Under the pieces are notes generated by a model. It made no database searches, was not told the origin of the DNA, and was given only the letters and a program-made list of their open reading frames with translations. Shown here piece after piece: positions 32,735-45,119 of a DNA stretch of 64,000 nucleotides; the stretch's first letter is position 1, and every line of letters starts with the position of its first letter. The translations under genes were made by a program, and so were the position numbers. Source of the stretch: Nematostella vectensis (lineage: Eukaryota > Cnidaria > Anthozoa > Actiniaria > Edwardsiidae); assembly GCF_932526225.1 (NCBI RefSeq), contig NC_064037.1:5599703-5663702 (forward strand), in the 5' to 3' direction.

Positions 32735-33524
32735 GGACATATTAGAGCATATGTGCTGCCCACCCTGTCAGAAGGCCAGGGTGTGGCTGAGGGGATGGGC
32801 CATATCAGAGGACCAGGGTGTGGTTGAGGGGATGGGCCATATCAGAGGGCCAGGGTGTGGTTGAGGGGATGGGTCATATCAAAGGGCCAGGGTGTGGCTG
32901 AGGGGATAAGCCATATCAAAGGGCCAGGGTGTGGTTGAGGGGATGGGCCATATCAAAGGGCCAGGGTGTGGTTGAGGGGATGGGCCATATCAAAGGGCCA
33001 GGGTGTGGCTGAGGGGATGGGCCATATCAGAGGGCCAGGGTGTGGCTGAGGGGATGGGCCATATCAAAGGGCCAGGGTGTGGCTGAGGGGATGGGCCATA
33101 TCAGAGGGCCAGGGTGTGGCTGAGGGGATGGGCCATATCAGAGGGCCAGGGTGTGGCTGAGGGGATGGGCCATATCAGATGGCCAGGGTGTGGCTGAGGG
33201 GATGGGCCATATCAGAGGGCCAGGGCGTGGCTGAGGGGATAAGCCATATCAGAGGGCCAGGGTGTGGCTGAGGGGATGGGCCATATCAGAGGGCCAGGGT
33301 GTGGCTGAGGGGATGGGCCATATCAGAGGGCCAGGGTGTGGCTGAGGGGATGGGCCATATCAGAGGGCCAGGGTGTGGCTGAGGGGATGGGCCATATCAG
33401 AGGGCCAGGGCGTGGCTGAGGGGATAAGCCATATCAAAGGGCCAGGGTGTGGCTGAGGGAATGGGCCATATCAGAGGGCCAGGGTGTGGCTGAGGGAATA
33501 AGCCATATCAAAGGGCCAGGGTGA
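32735..33524. repeat. 37-bp minisatellite (about 21 units)
   Basis: Head-to-tail copies of a 37-base unit; one unit contains GGGCCAGGGTGTGGCTGAGG followed by GGATGGGCCATATCAGA. Units differ by single substitutions (GTGGTTG/GTGGCTG, CAAA/CAGA, ATGGG/ATAAG), and runs of identical variants suggest recent block expansion. It lies between the convergent NLK and membrane-protein genes. Confidence 0.95.
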
Positions 33525-34502
33525 ATCCAAGAAATGAGTCATTTCAAATGTGATCAACATGTTTATTATTACGTTGTTGACCGAACAGCACTGCAAGTAG
33601 GCTAGAGTGGTTTTCATATACACATGTAATACATGCTTAGAATAATATAATTATTCATTCTCTGATTTACATCAAATCTATCAACAATACCAATTTAATA
33701 TATTTCTATCAAACAATTTTTCTAAAATATATCTTCATGCTTTTCGTAAAATAGAGAAGGACTTGCATGTAACTGTTACTTAAATATACTAGACTGAGTC
33801 CCAGTTCATTGTTCATTCTGTGCATAGTTTAATCGCAGACTACAGCTTACTCTGATTATATGCAAGTCCTATATCTGTTTTTTTTTTTTTTACAATCAGG
33901 ATTGAGATCCGCTCAATGTCTGGACCAAGTGAAACCAGCGCGAACATTATTGCCCAGCATTGCGAGACTAAACTCTGGCCAAAAGAAACGCACGTTATCG
34001 CATGTTTTGTTACTTGTATCAACTAGTGTTTCGTTTGACCACCAACATTGGCGACGACTTGTGTCCACTGGCGTTGACTTGTGTTAAATGAAACGCATGT
34101 TTCTCAACTTTTGATTGGCGAAGCCATTTCATGTGAATGCAAGTACTGGCGAGTAAATCAACTTTCTCAACTTTCTGCGATATCATAAAAAGGACTATTT
34201 GATCATATTCCTTGTGTTTCTAGGACTATGTTATTTTGGGCTAGTCTTTTTTTCCCAGTTCGTTTGTTTCGTGTATATCATTTATCATTTAGTATAAAAA
34301 TAAAAACTTGTGACTTGCGCTGACTTGCGTTTCGTTGGCTCAAGGAAATGTTAGCCAACTACTTTGCAACATCCATCATGGTGTATAAACAAGACCATTA
34401 TAAAGCAGTGTCGGCTGTTTTGGCTAGCAATGCAGGCACCATTTGGAGCTTTATTATTTTGATATAAATCTCACTCACATTCACTTTGTACAGTTTGTAA
34501 CC
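33525..34502. other. Intergenic, convergent gene ends
   Basis: No gene recognised. On the minus strand AATAAA (34450-34455 in window coordinates) lies about 50 bases beyond the stop of the membrane-protein gene and is a good candidate for its polyadenylation signal. Confidence 0.45.
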
Positions 34503-37500
34503 CTAACCTATGACTGCTTCTACAAGTGCTCCACCATCGCTAGCCTCCTCCTCATCAAGAGACACACCTAGGCCACTAACAGAAGACATCTCTCTATGGT
34601 ACCTAGCGTCTATGCACTCTTCCCCTTGGCTACAGTCCAAGACGACAAAGGGCGGGGAGGGTTCTTCCACATGTAGAGGGTTGGTGCTCCCCTCGAGAGG
34701 CTCTCTGTGGCCATCTCTTGCATTTTGCTTCACTTTCCACCATCCGAGGAAGAAGAACACAAAGCGGAGAAAGTAGTGTACAACAATGCGCAGGAAATTG
34801 CTTAGGAATACCACCAGACCACCCACATATGCAAAGACTGCAGAAAATTGTAAATATGAGAAGTGTGTTTGGTAATTGTAATTACGTGTAATTACGTTTG
34901 GTAATTGTAATTGTAATGTGACGATACTTGGCAAAGGCTTTAAAAGTAATAGTAACAGTAGTAGTTATCATAGACATCCAAACTTTAACTTGGAAAATAT
35001 AAATGTTTACAAACCTGTCATGAATGTATAAGCACTGATGTTATAATTGAACAAGCAAAATGCTCCCTAAAAGTATAAACACAGCAAGTGGAATTGGTAA
35101 CTGGGTATGTCATATAACTAGGGGAGGGGGGAGGCAGCTAGATTTATATATGCCAGACATGTGGAAAATGATGTTCTTGATGTAATGATGTATTTTTTGT
35201 TCCCTTGCCACACATTCTTCTCTCTTCATCTTCTTCCCTCTTTGTAAAACTATTTCAAGTAACGTTGCACTCGGAGAATCTGTGTATCGTAACCCACAGT
35301 GCTTCATCGGTATCAAGTAAATAAGCAAATAAGCGGGAGGGTTCAAAGGTTGTAGAATTCTTGTTTTCATTCATTTGAATATGCACATAGCTTTTAGATG
35401 CAAGGATTCTGCTGTTCATATGCTATCCATGGGGAACTATCGCAGATTACAACACATGGGTTCAACTTTATTTGAAATAGGATACACCAAAAACTTTGTC
35501 TCTTAGAATTCAGTCTGCCCTGGAGAAGTCTTATTAAAGACAGTCGAACAGTTTTTGGTGTATTGTATTTATTCTTCTGGTTCACGATCACGACATTTTG
35601 GGCTTCTTGTATTTATTTGAAATAGGTGTACACACCCTTTAGAAGGAGTGCACATCCTCGTTCCAACAAGTGCATACACAGGGGGGTGTGCAGGGTGCGT
35701 GGGGAACCCCCCCCGCTTGGCGGCCAAAAAGTGGGTCATTTCTTAATAAGGAATCTTCAAATTTTATGCTTCTTCCATATGATACCTATGACTGTGCACC
35801 CACCCCCCCCTCGGCCAATCCTGGGAACATGTCCGTAGCAATACCCAATTGAAGCCACTAACTCCTGGGCTGTTATGTGTGCGCCAACAGTGAGAATGTG
35901 AACAACATTCTTACCTTATCTGGTAGGGCCATCATGTCTGAAAGGCAGTGAAACATGTTGTCATGTCTTCCTTTCACACAATGCTTTAGGCCATCTGAGG
36001 AACATGTACTGCATGGGTAACACTGCACCTAAAACCATCCAAAAGTAGGAATTTAAACAACTTTGTCTCTTAGTTCTTCATCATGCATGTTCAGTACCAT
36101 AAAAATATAAAAAATATAATTTTGGGGTATCTTCCTGTCACCTTTCACTGGGTTTCTGAGGTTGTGCTGTGAGCCTTTTTAGTTAGAAATGGACCATGAT
36201 CTTTGAGGGGTACACATTTATTTATGAAACCCACGTTATTTTTTTTTTTTGGGGGGGGGGGGTGGTTGCACCACTGGTTTGCCCTAAAGAAGGTTTATTT
36301 CCATGAAATCAAATCAAGTCACATCTACCCACCATGCTGGTGCGCTCACACAGGGACATGATCTCCTTATGATTCCTGAAGCATGCCCAAGACATGTAAA
36401 GCTTGGAAAACCATAACGTCAAGCAGGTGAAGATGATGATAAAGCAGATGAAGAAGTTACAGAAGAGGTGCATTTTGCCAAATGGTCTGATGGGAAGAGT
36501 TGACTGAAATTAAAACTAACTGTATGGGAATCCACCTTAACACAAATTGATGTAGCATACATGTACTATATTAAGAGGCTCCTGAACACTGGCAACATGT
36601 GATTTAACATTTGTGAACAGAATCAAGTCAGTATGAATTTTCAATCCAAGACATTCTAAATTGGTAATCTAAGATTTTGCTTGACTGGGAGATAAAACAT
36701 AGATAATGCTGGCAGTGGGGGCATGGCAGATTGTAAGTAGGCATTGATGTGTTCAGTAGGGGTGTGGCATATATATATGGGGTATGGGTGTACAGTAGGG
36801 GTGTGGCATACATGTATGGGGTATGGGTGTACAGTAGGAGTGTGGTACATGGGTAGAGCAAGGGGGTAGAGTAGGGGTGTGGTACATGGGTAGAGCAAGA
36901 GTGTAGAGTAGGGGTGTGGCATATAGGTAGAGCAAGGGTGTAGAGTAGGGGTGTGGCATATAGGTAGAGCAAGAGTGTAGAGTAGGGGTGTGGCATATAG
37001 GTAGAGCAAGAGTGTAGAGTAGGGGTGTGGCATATAGGTAGAGCAAGGGTGTAGAGTAGGAGTGTGGTACATGGGTAGAGCAAGGGTGTAGAGTAGGAGT
37101 GTGGTACATGGGTAGAGAAAGGGTGTAGAGTACATGGGTAGAGCAAGGGTGTAGAGTAGGAGTGTGGTACATGGGTAGAGAAAGGGTGTAGAGTACATGG
37201 GTAGAGCAAGGGTGTAGAGTAGGAGTGTGGTACATGGGTAGAGAAAGGGTGTAGAGTACATGGGTAGAGCAAGGGTGTAGAGTAGGAGTGTGGTACATGG
37301 GTATAGCAAGGATGTAGAGTAGGAGTGTTGTACATGGGTAGAGCAAGGGTGTAGAGTAGGGGTGTGGTACATGGGTAGAGAAAGGGTGTAGAGTAGGGGT
37401 GTGGAATATGGGTAGAGCAAGGGTGTAGAGTAGGGGTGTGGTATATGGGTAGAGCAAGGGTGTAGAGTAGGGGTGTAACATGGGTAGAGCAAGGGGGTAG

Positions 37501-40381
37501 AGTAGGGGTGTGGTACACGGGTAGAGCAAGGGTGTAGAGTAGGAGTGTGGTACATGGGTAGAGCAAGGGTGTAGAGTAGGGGTGTGCAATATGGGTATAA
37601 GTATGGGTGTAGAATAGGAATATTGTATGTGGGCATGAGTGTAGGGTAGGGTGCAAGTATCAAGGCTTGGTTTATAAGATCTAGACTTTTCAAAGTCACC
37701 CTCTATTAAAACCCTAAACATGAAACACTTCCTGCCAAACTAATATAAGAATTGCACGGAAAGGATTTGTCTCCCTTGGACAATTAATTCTAACCCACTA
37801 AATTCCTGGTTGGTGCTGGTGTACCTAAGAAGGGGCTCTAAGGATTCTTAAACCAGCAAATATACTGCAAATAGGTGGTCAAGGAGGTTTTCAAGTGGAA
37901 TGCTTTGGGGAACTCACCTTAAATTTAAATGGCAGCTTTTTTCTCTCATAAAATAAGACAATAAACACAGATGTAAATGTCAGCGCAATAAAAACCACTT
38001 GTACCTCAAGGCCTGCATTACGGGACAGGAAATAACTAAAGAGAAAAAAATAGAATTAATTAAAATAGGTTAGTAGGACCAAAAGAATCCTGATCATTTT
38101 TAATGTATGATTAATCAATATATGCTCGATTAGCTTACTTTACGTTTATAGATTTCTTTATTATAGCGGTTAGCTGAATTCAAACCATGCATAGCCAATA
38201 TTTCACCATCATTTATTCTATAACTACAATGAGTTTAATGAGAGTTTCTATTGGTTATCTTGGCTAAACTTAATGTACCAGCACAAATGCTCTAAAACAA
38301 GCTCTTACCGCCAGTCAAAAAGCTGGGATTCCCAGTAGTTCACGAAGAAGAATACAGTAAGAGTTAATATGAAGCAAAATGTGAGGAGCCACGAAAGCCC
38401 TCTAAATTTGAGCAACCAGCAAACACCAACATAAACCTAAGACCAAACAAATACCAGAAGTCATTAGTTATACTACAACTTCTGACCTCCTCCTTGTTAC
38501 CATGGGTCTGCCAATGAGATCTGGATCTTTAAATAAAATTTCTGCATAAAAAACTCGTGGTAACCTCAAAAAGATTTTAGACTATATAACTATACATAAC
38601 AACACTTACCAGAAGCATAAATAAGATTGGAATGTCCATTAGTCTCAGAGATTGCTGTAAAAAGCAAAAGACATAAAGAGAACAGTAAGAACAGTTAAAA
38701 CACGCAAACATCATGTCTTACCATCTTGTCCAGAGAACGAGGGTCATTCTGAAATAAATAATGAAATGAGCATAAGGACTGTAGTGCAGTAGAACAAGAT
38801 TGGAAGGACAGGAAAATAAAGAGATAGGGAAAAGTATTTGAAATATATTGTAAGGGATGGGAATATTAAAAGTTCTTTTTAGGATATTAACTTTTGAATG
38901 TTGTGGGCCTGTTACTAAGGTCAAAGTTAGAGAGCCCTGTGCTAAAATTACATATAGCACAAACCTAGGAAAGTGTGACAATAACATAACACAGTGACAA
39001 GGGCTTTTAGCACCAAAACTTGCTCTTGCTTTGAAAGCAAGCTCTAAGCATTAAGGTTGCCCAGTGTACAGAGTCGTGTATTAAGGGTGTTGGGACATTT
39101 CTCTGATTGCCCTTGCTAAGGAAACTTTGAAACGCCAAATATTTTTAAAATAAAATGAGATTAGGCATGGCATAATTGTTTATCAATGTCTAAATTTTGA
39201 TGACGTCTTCAGGCGATGACGCCATCACATCAGGTCACAACAGAAAAAATTCAATGATCTTAGCTGTTGAAGTATCTGCAATGATAAATGTAACTTTAAA
39301 CATTATTCATGAGGGTGCCTACAAAGTGACGTATGTTTTTTTTATTCTTTCAAATAATAAAACTTTCGCACAAAATTTTTTATTTTTCCACTGTTATCTA
39401 AAGAATTTCTTTAATTTTTCAAAATATTGGAAAATCAATTCGTAGTTTTGTAGACGGCAAATAGGTGGATATTCTTTGCCTAAAAAAATCGCAATCAGTG
39501 CACTTTTCTCAAAGATTATAGAGTTAGAAATGCAAACCGGAAGTAGAATTAACTACAGATGCGCAATTGAGTATTGCAATAAAGCCTGGTTACATATGCG
39601 AATGTTGTGAACAAATTTTGTTATCAAAATATCGACTATTCTCTCGCTTTTAAACAGTGAAATATGCATTGAAACAACTCTTTTCTTGCTCAAATCAGCA
39701 CTTGAGGTCGCCAAGTAGGGCCCTAGGTGGAAAATCATGCTCGCCTATTTTTGTTTTTCAGTATATGCTATTTTATTATGTTTTTCTTGCCAGTTTCGGT
39801 GTTTGTTTTCGAAGCTAGGAATGTCGGGCGCAAGTAAGTGGTTTTCCCGCCATTCGATTTTCCCGCCTAAAAATGCTAAGTTCCCGGATGATTGCGTGCA
39901 CGCCTAACAACCGGATCGCCAAGTAATGAGAAATGCCCCAACACCGGGGGGCATCTCCTTTACTAAAATAGTAGTGAAAAAAGACTGCTTGGAGGAATTA
40001 AATATTATGGGTCTCATAAACAACAGGGGTACATGAGCCCAGCACCCCACCCCCTGCCCCATTCATGCCTTTATACAGTTAACCCTCTGATTGCCTAATT
40101 AATTGGATTCTTCTATATTATGAAAAGGGCTTCGAAAATACAAAGGTCATTTTATCTGGACCAAGACACTTAGCAGTTACCTCAAATAAACCTTCTGGGA
40201 GCTCATTTCTTGTAGCTGCATCGCCGTAAGCATCGAAAAACGGTGGATCTCGAATAAACTCCACCAGTCCAGCCCAGAGGAACACCATCACCACCATAAA
40301 ATGGAAAACCTGTATTATATCGTAAAACCATTCCATACGTGACCGACGTCTTAGGGTCAGCAGTTCCAAAATAGGCGGCAT
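34503..40381 (-). CDS. Multi-pass membrane protein, family not recognised (9 coding exons)
   Basis: Encodes 396 aa. Exons, in transcript order: 40381-40181, 38748-38722, 38654-38610, 38436-38309, 38035-37918, 36503-36333, 36028-35915, 35066-35015, 34837-34503; all GT-AG. The 52-base exon at 35066-35015 is required: it alone restores the frame between its neighbours. About seven hydrophobic segments are visible: near residues 22-42, 80-100, 104-126, 144-165, 184-206, 270-296 and 301-320. Six cysteines between residues 233 and 258 (C-YP-C-ST-C...C...C) sit in a loop before the sixth segment. The last 75 residues form an acidic, Ser-rich, probably cytosolic tail. The chosen ATG gives MPPILELLTLRRRSRMEWF, a basic start before the first helix; the frame stays open further upstream, so an earlier start or exon is possible. 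It could be a channel- or receptor-like protein, but I assign no function. It is divergently arranged with NME6. Confidence 0.8.
36745..37620. repeat. 37-bp minisatellite in intron of the membrane-protein gene
   Basis: About 23 units of a 37-base repeat (GGTAGAGCAAGGGTGTAGAG then TAGGAGTGTGGTACATG), with some shortened variants. Since 37 is not a multiple of three and the unit lacks minus-strand stops, all three minus-strand frames stay open for more than 320 codons; these are not genes. It lies between the exons at 36503-36333 and 38035-37918. Confidence 0.93.
39088..39946. mobile_element. Inverted-terminus element GTGTTGGG (intron 1 of the membrane-protein gene)
   Basis: An 859-bp stretch bounded by GTGTTGGGACATTTCTC on the left and its near reverse complement GAGAAATGCCCCAACAC on the right. 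The interior is AT-rich and non-coding. No target duplication is evident. It is probably a non-autonomous DNA transposon. Confidence 0.55.
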
Positions 40382-41143
40382 GTTGACGATAATCTTATAC
40401 AAATACTCTGTATTTACAGTGCGCAATCTGTGCGCAATCAAATCAAAACCGGCTTGGAAAGATTGCAAGTACGTGCAAGTAAGTACGTAGTTCACAATAT
40501 CACATGACGGTTGATTGTGATATTTCTGATCCGTTGAGCGTTTCCCATTAAAGAGTGTTGCGAGAATGGAGAATCTTTGTCTGTTTAGCAGAAAATGTTG
40601 AGAGAAAGTTGTTGGGGCGACGATTTGACCTCTTCTGACTTTTTGCCAGCTTCTCAAGAAGGCACAGGAACCCCAACCATTGAGGTTGTCTGATATGTTT
40701 GGTCTTATTATCCTGCTAGAAACCAAAATAGAATCTAGATTTTATTTTTATGATAATCTTGGGAACGCTTGAAAATTGTTTTATCATGGGTATACTTTCT
40801 AACCTTTGGTTTTAATATATTTTTTGATTGTGGAGTACGTTTGGTCTACCTGTGGAAAGTTGAAATTCGGATCCAGACTCCAAAACGATCACACGACCAA
40901 GATGGCGAAAATTCGCGCAGCTTTTTCTGTGCTTTCGCCAAAAATTCATATTTTTAGGTTTTGTCATCAAAATTGCAGTTGAAATTGATTTAGTTTAAGT
41001 CAAAGACAATGCTTTGTTAGTCGTTGTGATCTATCGCTATAAGAAGTGTGCATTTTGGCAAAGACACAAAGTAGCGATTTCGACTTGCTCACATTTTGTC
41101 GCACTTGAGTGAAGTTTCTTGCTCCTATCGACAAATCCCTGCG
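40382..41143. promoter_or_regulatory. Shared bidirectional promoter interval
   Basis: 762 bases separate the start codons of the minus-strand membrane-protein gene and plus-strand NME6, so both promoters must lie here unless there are non-coding 5' exons elsewhere. CCAAGATGGCG near 40898 resembles a YY1-type core-promoter motif (established motif; its use here is inference). No TATA box is evident. Confidence 0.5.
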
Positions 41144-44100
41144 ATGTGCAGGTCGCCTGTTCGACTGCAATTGACTCTTGCTATCCTCAAACCGGACCTT
41201 ATGTTGCATCCTGTACGCACACAGGTAAGAGAGGACCTTTTCAGGCCCTTTACACCCCCCCACAACGGCCGCGGGTCTACTTTCGGTTTGAGGTGTTCGG
41301 TTCTCATCAGACGTGCTATTTGTGGACAAAACTATAAAGCATAGGCTAGATCAGTCTGTAATGTAGAAAAATACAACAATAAATATCCCGTGGAGATACT
41401 GCAAAGGCATGAAAAAATCCTTTTTAGTTTTTTTTTGGGGGGGGGGGTGTTCAGATTTGTTCATTGTATCCTCCCCCCCCCGGAAAATTTAGGTCCATTT
41501 TTTCGGATTTCCCACCCCCTCAAGAAAAATCCTGGGTACGGGCCTGCTTTTGTGGATGAATAACATTTTTGGGGAGGGGCTACCCCCCCCCCCCCCCTAG
41601 CTTAGATATATCACATATATCTCTTCTGCAGAGTAGAGACACAAAAATAAAGGGGTTTCAAAAAGAGTCTTCATAAAAATTTTTTACAATTTTTTCAGAA
41701 GAATGTTTTCTACTGTATTTTTGGCTGCTAGAAGGAGGCTGCCTCTCGTGGCCTGCCGCTCACATGGCAGCAACCATGAGAGGGACAGGCCCATAGCCAG
41801 GATTTTGAGTGGAGGGGTTCGCTTACCCATTTAGCGGAACATTTTCTCTAAGTTAGCTTCCCCTAGCTGGGTGTGGTACTCAATTTTCCTTTATTAGAGT
41901 GGACCTTCAAGTAGAATGTGGGGGTTCTTTCAAGCCCCCTGAACCCCCCTGGCTACGGGCCTGAGGGAGAGTATTTAACCAATGGGAGTACTAGTATAGC
42001 CTCTTCGTGGGTCAAAACTAGAGAAGATTATTGTTTATCTACTTTCTGTGTCTGTTTAATATTCACCAAGGCTGTCAAGAATATTTTGGTAGATAATCAG
42101 TTTATGATTGTTCGATCAAGAGTGTTGAAATGGAGCAGAGAAGATGCTGAATGTTTCTATACTGAACACAAAGGTATTTATTAGTATGGGATATCCATAC
42201 TTGTTTAATGTCTATCAATAAATGTAGACTCAATGCATGGTGTCACTCCCACAGGGGATAGTGATGGGTTGCCTATCCCAGGGAAAAAGACCCTAGGGAA
42301 AGGTGGTGGAGGGGAAATGGGATATAAGTATGACAGGGAGGTTTAAGGGTTGTTTGAGTTGAATGCTTTACCTGGAAATTCAGGTCAGAAAAGTTTTTGA
42401 ATATTTTATTTTTCTGTTTTTCTTGGGGTTGGGGGAGGGGTCTGTAAATATGAAGTAGACAGAAAGATGGTAGATAGTGAACTATCTGAACATGTGTGCA
42501 TGCCATTATTCACTTATTAGTTTTTTCAAAGACCCCTTTTATTATTTTTTGTACTGCTTGTTTTCAGGGCGTTTCTTTTATAACAGACTTGTTGGATTCA
42601 TGAGTAGGTAAGATTTTTGTTTTGTAAAGTTATGCATTGTGTGAATTATGTTACCAATAATTATGTCTCTGTTTTTTTTTTTAACCAAAGTGGACCTATG
42701 ACAGCAATGATTCTAGGAAGAGAAAATGCTATAACTCACTGGAGAAAGCTCATGGGACCAACACATGCCTATAAGTAAGGCATGCTCTGTGTATTATCAT
42801 GATTTCTTTCCTAGAAGATACTCTATTATCATGTGAAGTCATGCTTAAACGCTATTTTAGGGCTGTGCATAGTTGTTAGTGGCACGGGCGTGTCTAGAGA
42901 AAAATGCAGGGTGGGGTCCAGAGCAGTATTTCACTGACCATGGATCAAGTTAGCTTAAACCAGCATCCTTAGCTCTGGTAATAGGTCACTAGATCCATCT
43001 AGAAAATTTTTCTATCTAAATGCACACATAAAATTAACCATCTTCTTAACTACCAACAGAGAGCTTAACCCATCAAACCTATCTTGTCACATAAGAAGGG
43101 TAGGGTCTGGATCCCCCCCCCCCCTTTAAGCACACACTTGGATGGTCCTTATTTCAGAATGCTTGGTACCTTGCCTACGTGTTGCCGCTGACTTGCAAAG
43201 ACATCCTCTTGTAGCGTCTACGCAACAGTAGCAATAGTCATGTTACGTGACATCACAGCTTTAGCAGGAAAACCTATAATAGTCTCTGATTGGCCACTCA
43301 CTTAAAAAAGTTCTCCCGGATATTATGATTGGCTCAGATCTGAAGTTGAAATTATGGGTTCTCGCTGTTTCCGATGTGAGTTCGAGCCGTTCAAATATGG
43401 AGAAAAACACTAATCTCCACCTACTCTACGAGAAACCACACAAAGACAATAAAAGGCTATCTCTGTTTTTCTGAACGAATGATGTTGATGTCTTTTTTAG
43501 CCTTCCTACTGGCTATGGAAAGTCTTTCATTTACCAAGAAATTCTGATATTTTAGTTATTTTCCAAAGTTCTATCCAAAGAAGCTAGGTTTTTTTAAACC
43601 AAATTTCTCCTCTCCTTCAGCAGATCACAGCAACTCCTGCATATGTATGCCCTTGTGTTGTTTACACAGAAATCTAAACGCTCAAGTTCACTTCAAACAC
43701 TGAAAGTCAAGGAGTGCTTGCTATACACTATAAACTGTTCACGATCTTTGTCAATTACCCTCTTACAAAGAATGCAGGTATACATTAGCAGAATTAAAAC
43801 GAAGGAATGTGCACTTAGAAAGTAGCAGCATTATAGGGCGATGTTGGAATGTTTGTTTTGAAAGATCAAACCTGAACGTGTTTCGCACGCTGAATAAGAG
43901 AAAACCCATGCAGTTATCAAATTAATTTATTCAAATTTATTACTATTGCATGACGGAACACGATTATCGCTGCCATTGCTTAGACACTAAGAGAGGATAT
44001 TTTTGCGAGTTAGCGGCTACATATGGCTATACGGCACCCTGATGACAGGCTGTAAAGCTTTGCTCAGAGAGATATGATATTACTTGCAGGGCAAGGTCCA

Positions 44101-45119
44101 TTGCTCCTAAAAGTATCAGAGCTTTGTACGGGATTTCAGACACAAGAAATGCCACCCATGGCTCAGGTATGTTTTAAGGATCCTCGCTTATACTTTAAGT
44201 GAGACAAGACAGCTACTGCAAGCAGTAAACTGAAGTTGGATTTTATGATACTGGATTTTACGCTATTTTATGATAGCGTTTCTTTCTCCCAGCAGAAATA
44301 CAGTGAAATGTATAAGAAAAAACCTTGATCTGACAATACTGGAAACAACAGTATTCTCAATTTTAAGATACAAATCTGTTCTCCCAAGCATTATTTTTAC
44401 TTCGATACAACGATATTACTGATTATGTCTATCAAAAACAGTAAAAAACTCAAGACACCACACATGTTGTACTGTACGTTAATCAATTTTTTGACTTGAC
44501 AGATCTGGTTAAATACAGATTACAGTCTAACATAGAGTAGCTGAACAGTCTTATACAGAGTACAGTTCAAATATTATTATTTTGTAAAAGTTGACAGATC
44601 TTGTTAAATACAAATGACAGTATCTCAGAGAGTAGCTAAGCAGTCTTCCTTATACAGAGTACAGATATCATTATTTTGTAAAAGTTGATAATTAACCAGA
44701 TTGTAAAATCAAGGAACTCTGTGCAAAGATACCTCGAATTTGTGATACATGTACGTTCTCCCAAGAATCCCATTCTTTTTGTCTGTAACATTACACCGAA
44801 AGAGCTAAGCAAAACTTGCCGAGAACTTCAAAGACTCTCTAAACTATCAGTAACAAGAGTATAATCCCCTTTTTAAATTATCATTAGATCTGAATAGGGA
44901 TCTTTCATTAATGATTCAAACTAAGAAAAGTTGCTATTAGCTACTTCAGAGTTTGACACTTCAAACAGATTACTATTATAAGGTTTTTTTTAATTGTTAT
45001 TAATGTAACTTATTGTTTGTTCAGACTCAGATGAATCAGCAAGAAAAGAAATTGAGTTTTTCTTTCCTGAATTTGACTATCATGGCTGGTTTGCAGAGAA
45101 TGAAAGAAGGAAAACATAA
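41144..45119 (+). CDS. NME6: Nucleoside diphosphate kinase, NME6 type (6 coding exons)
   Basis: Encodes 159 aa (human NME6 is about 186-194). Exons: 41144-41224, 42071-42173, 42568-42607, 42691-42774, 44090-44166, 45025-45119; all GT-AG and in phase. The family transfers the terminal phosphate between nucleoside triphosphates and diphosphates through a phosphohistidine; NME6 is linked to mitochondria. Visible: LTLAILKPD at the N-terminus (KPD motif), the nucleotide-site helix RFFYNRLVGFMSSGP (Kpn-loop region), MILGRENAITHWRKLMGPT, and the catalytic RNATHGSDS with H126. The C-terminal FFPEFDYHGW matches NME6 rather than NME1/2. It ends shortly after this block, so the tail is shorter than in vertebrates. 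The ATG used is the only one in frame before KPD. Confidence 0.95.
41242..41546. mobile_element. MITE, CAGGCCCGTA(G/C)CCAGG family (NME6 intron 1)
   Basis: Starts CAGGCCC, 18 bases after the exon 1 donor, and ends CCTGGGTACGGGCCTG. The 5-bp sequence CTTTT flanks both sides (41237-41241 and 41547-41551), a target duplication. The internal blocks match 18502-18828. It inserted almost on top of the splice donor. Confidence 0.85.
41786..41963. mobile_element. MITE, CAGGCCCATAGCCAGG short copy (NME6 intron 1)
   Basis: A 178-bp element with ends CAGGCCCATAGCCAGG and CCTGGCTACGGGCCTG, flanked on both sides by AGGGA. Same termini and same 5-bp duplication length as 18502-18828 but a shorter, different interior. 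Confidence 0.8.

Noticed and set aside
36628..37721. Three overlapping minus-strand open frames of 322-347 codons
   Set aside because: They are translations of the 37-bp minisatellite in three frames, within an intron, and lack any non-repeat domain.
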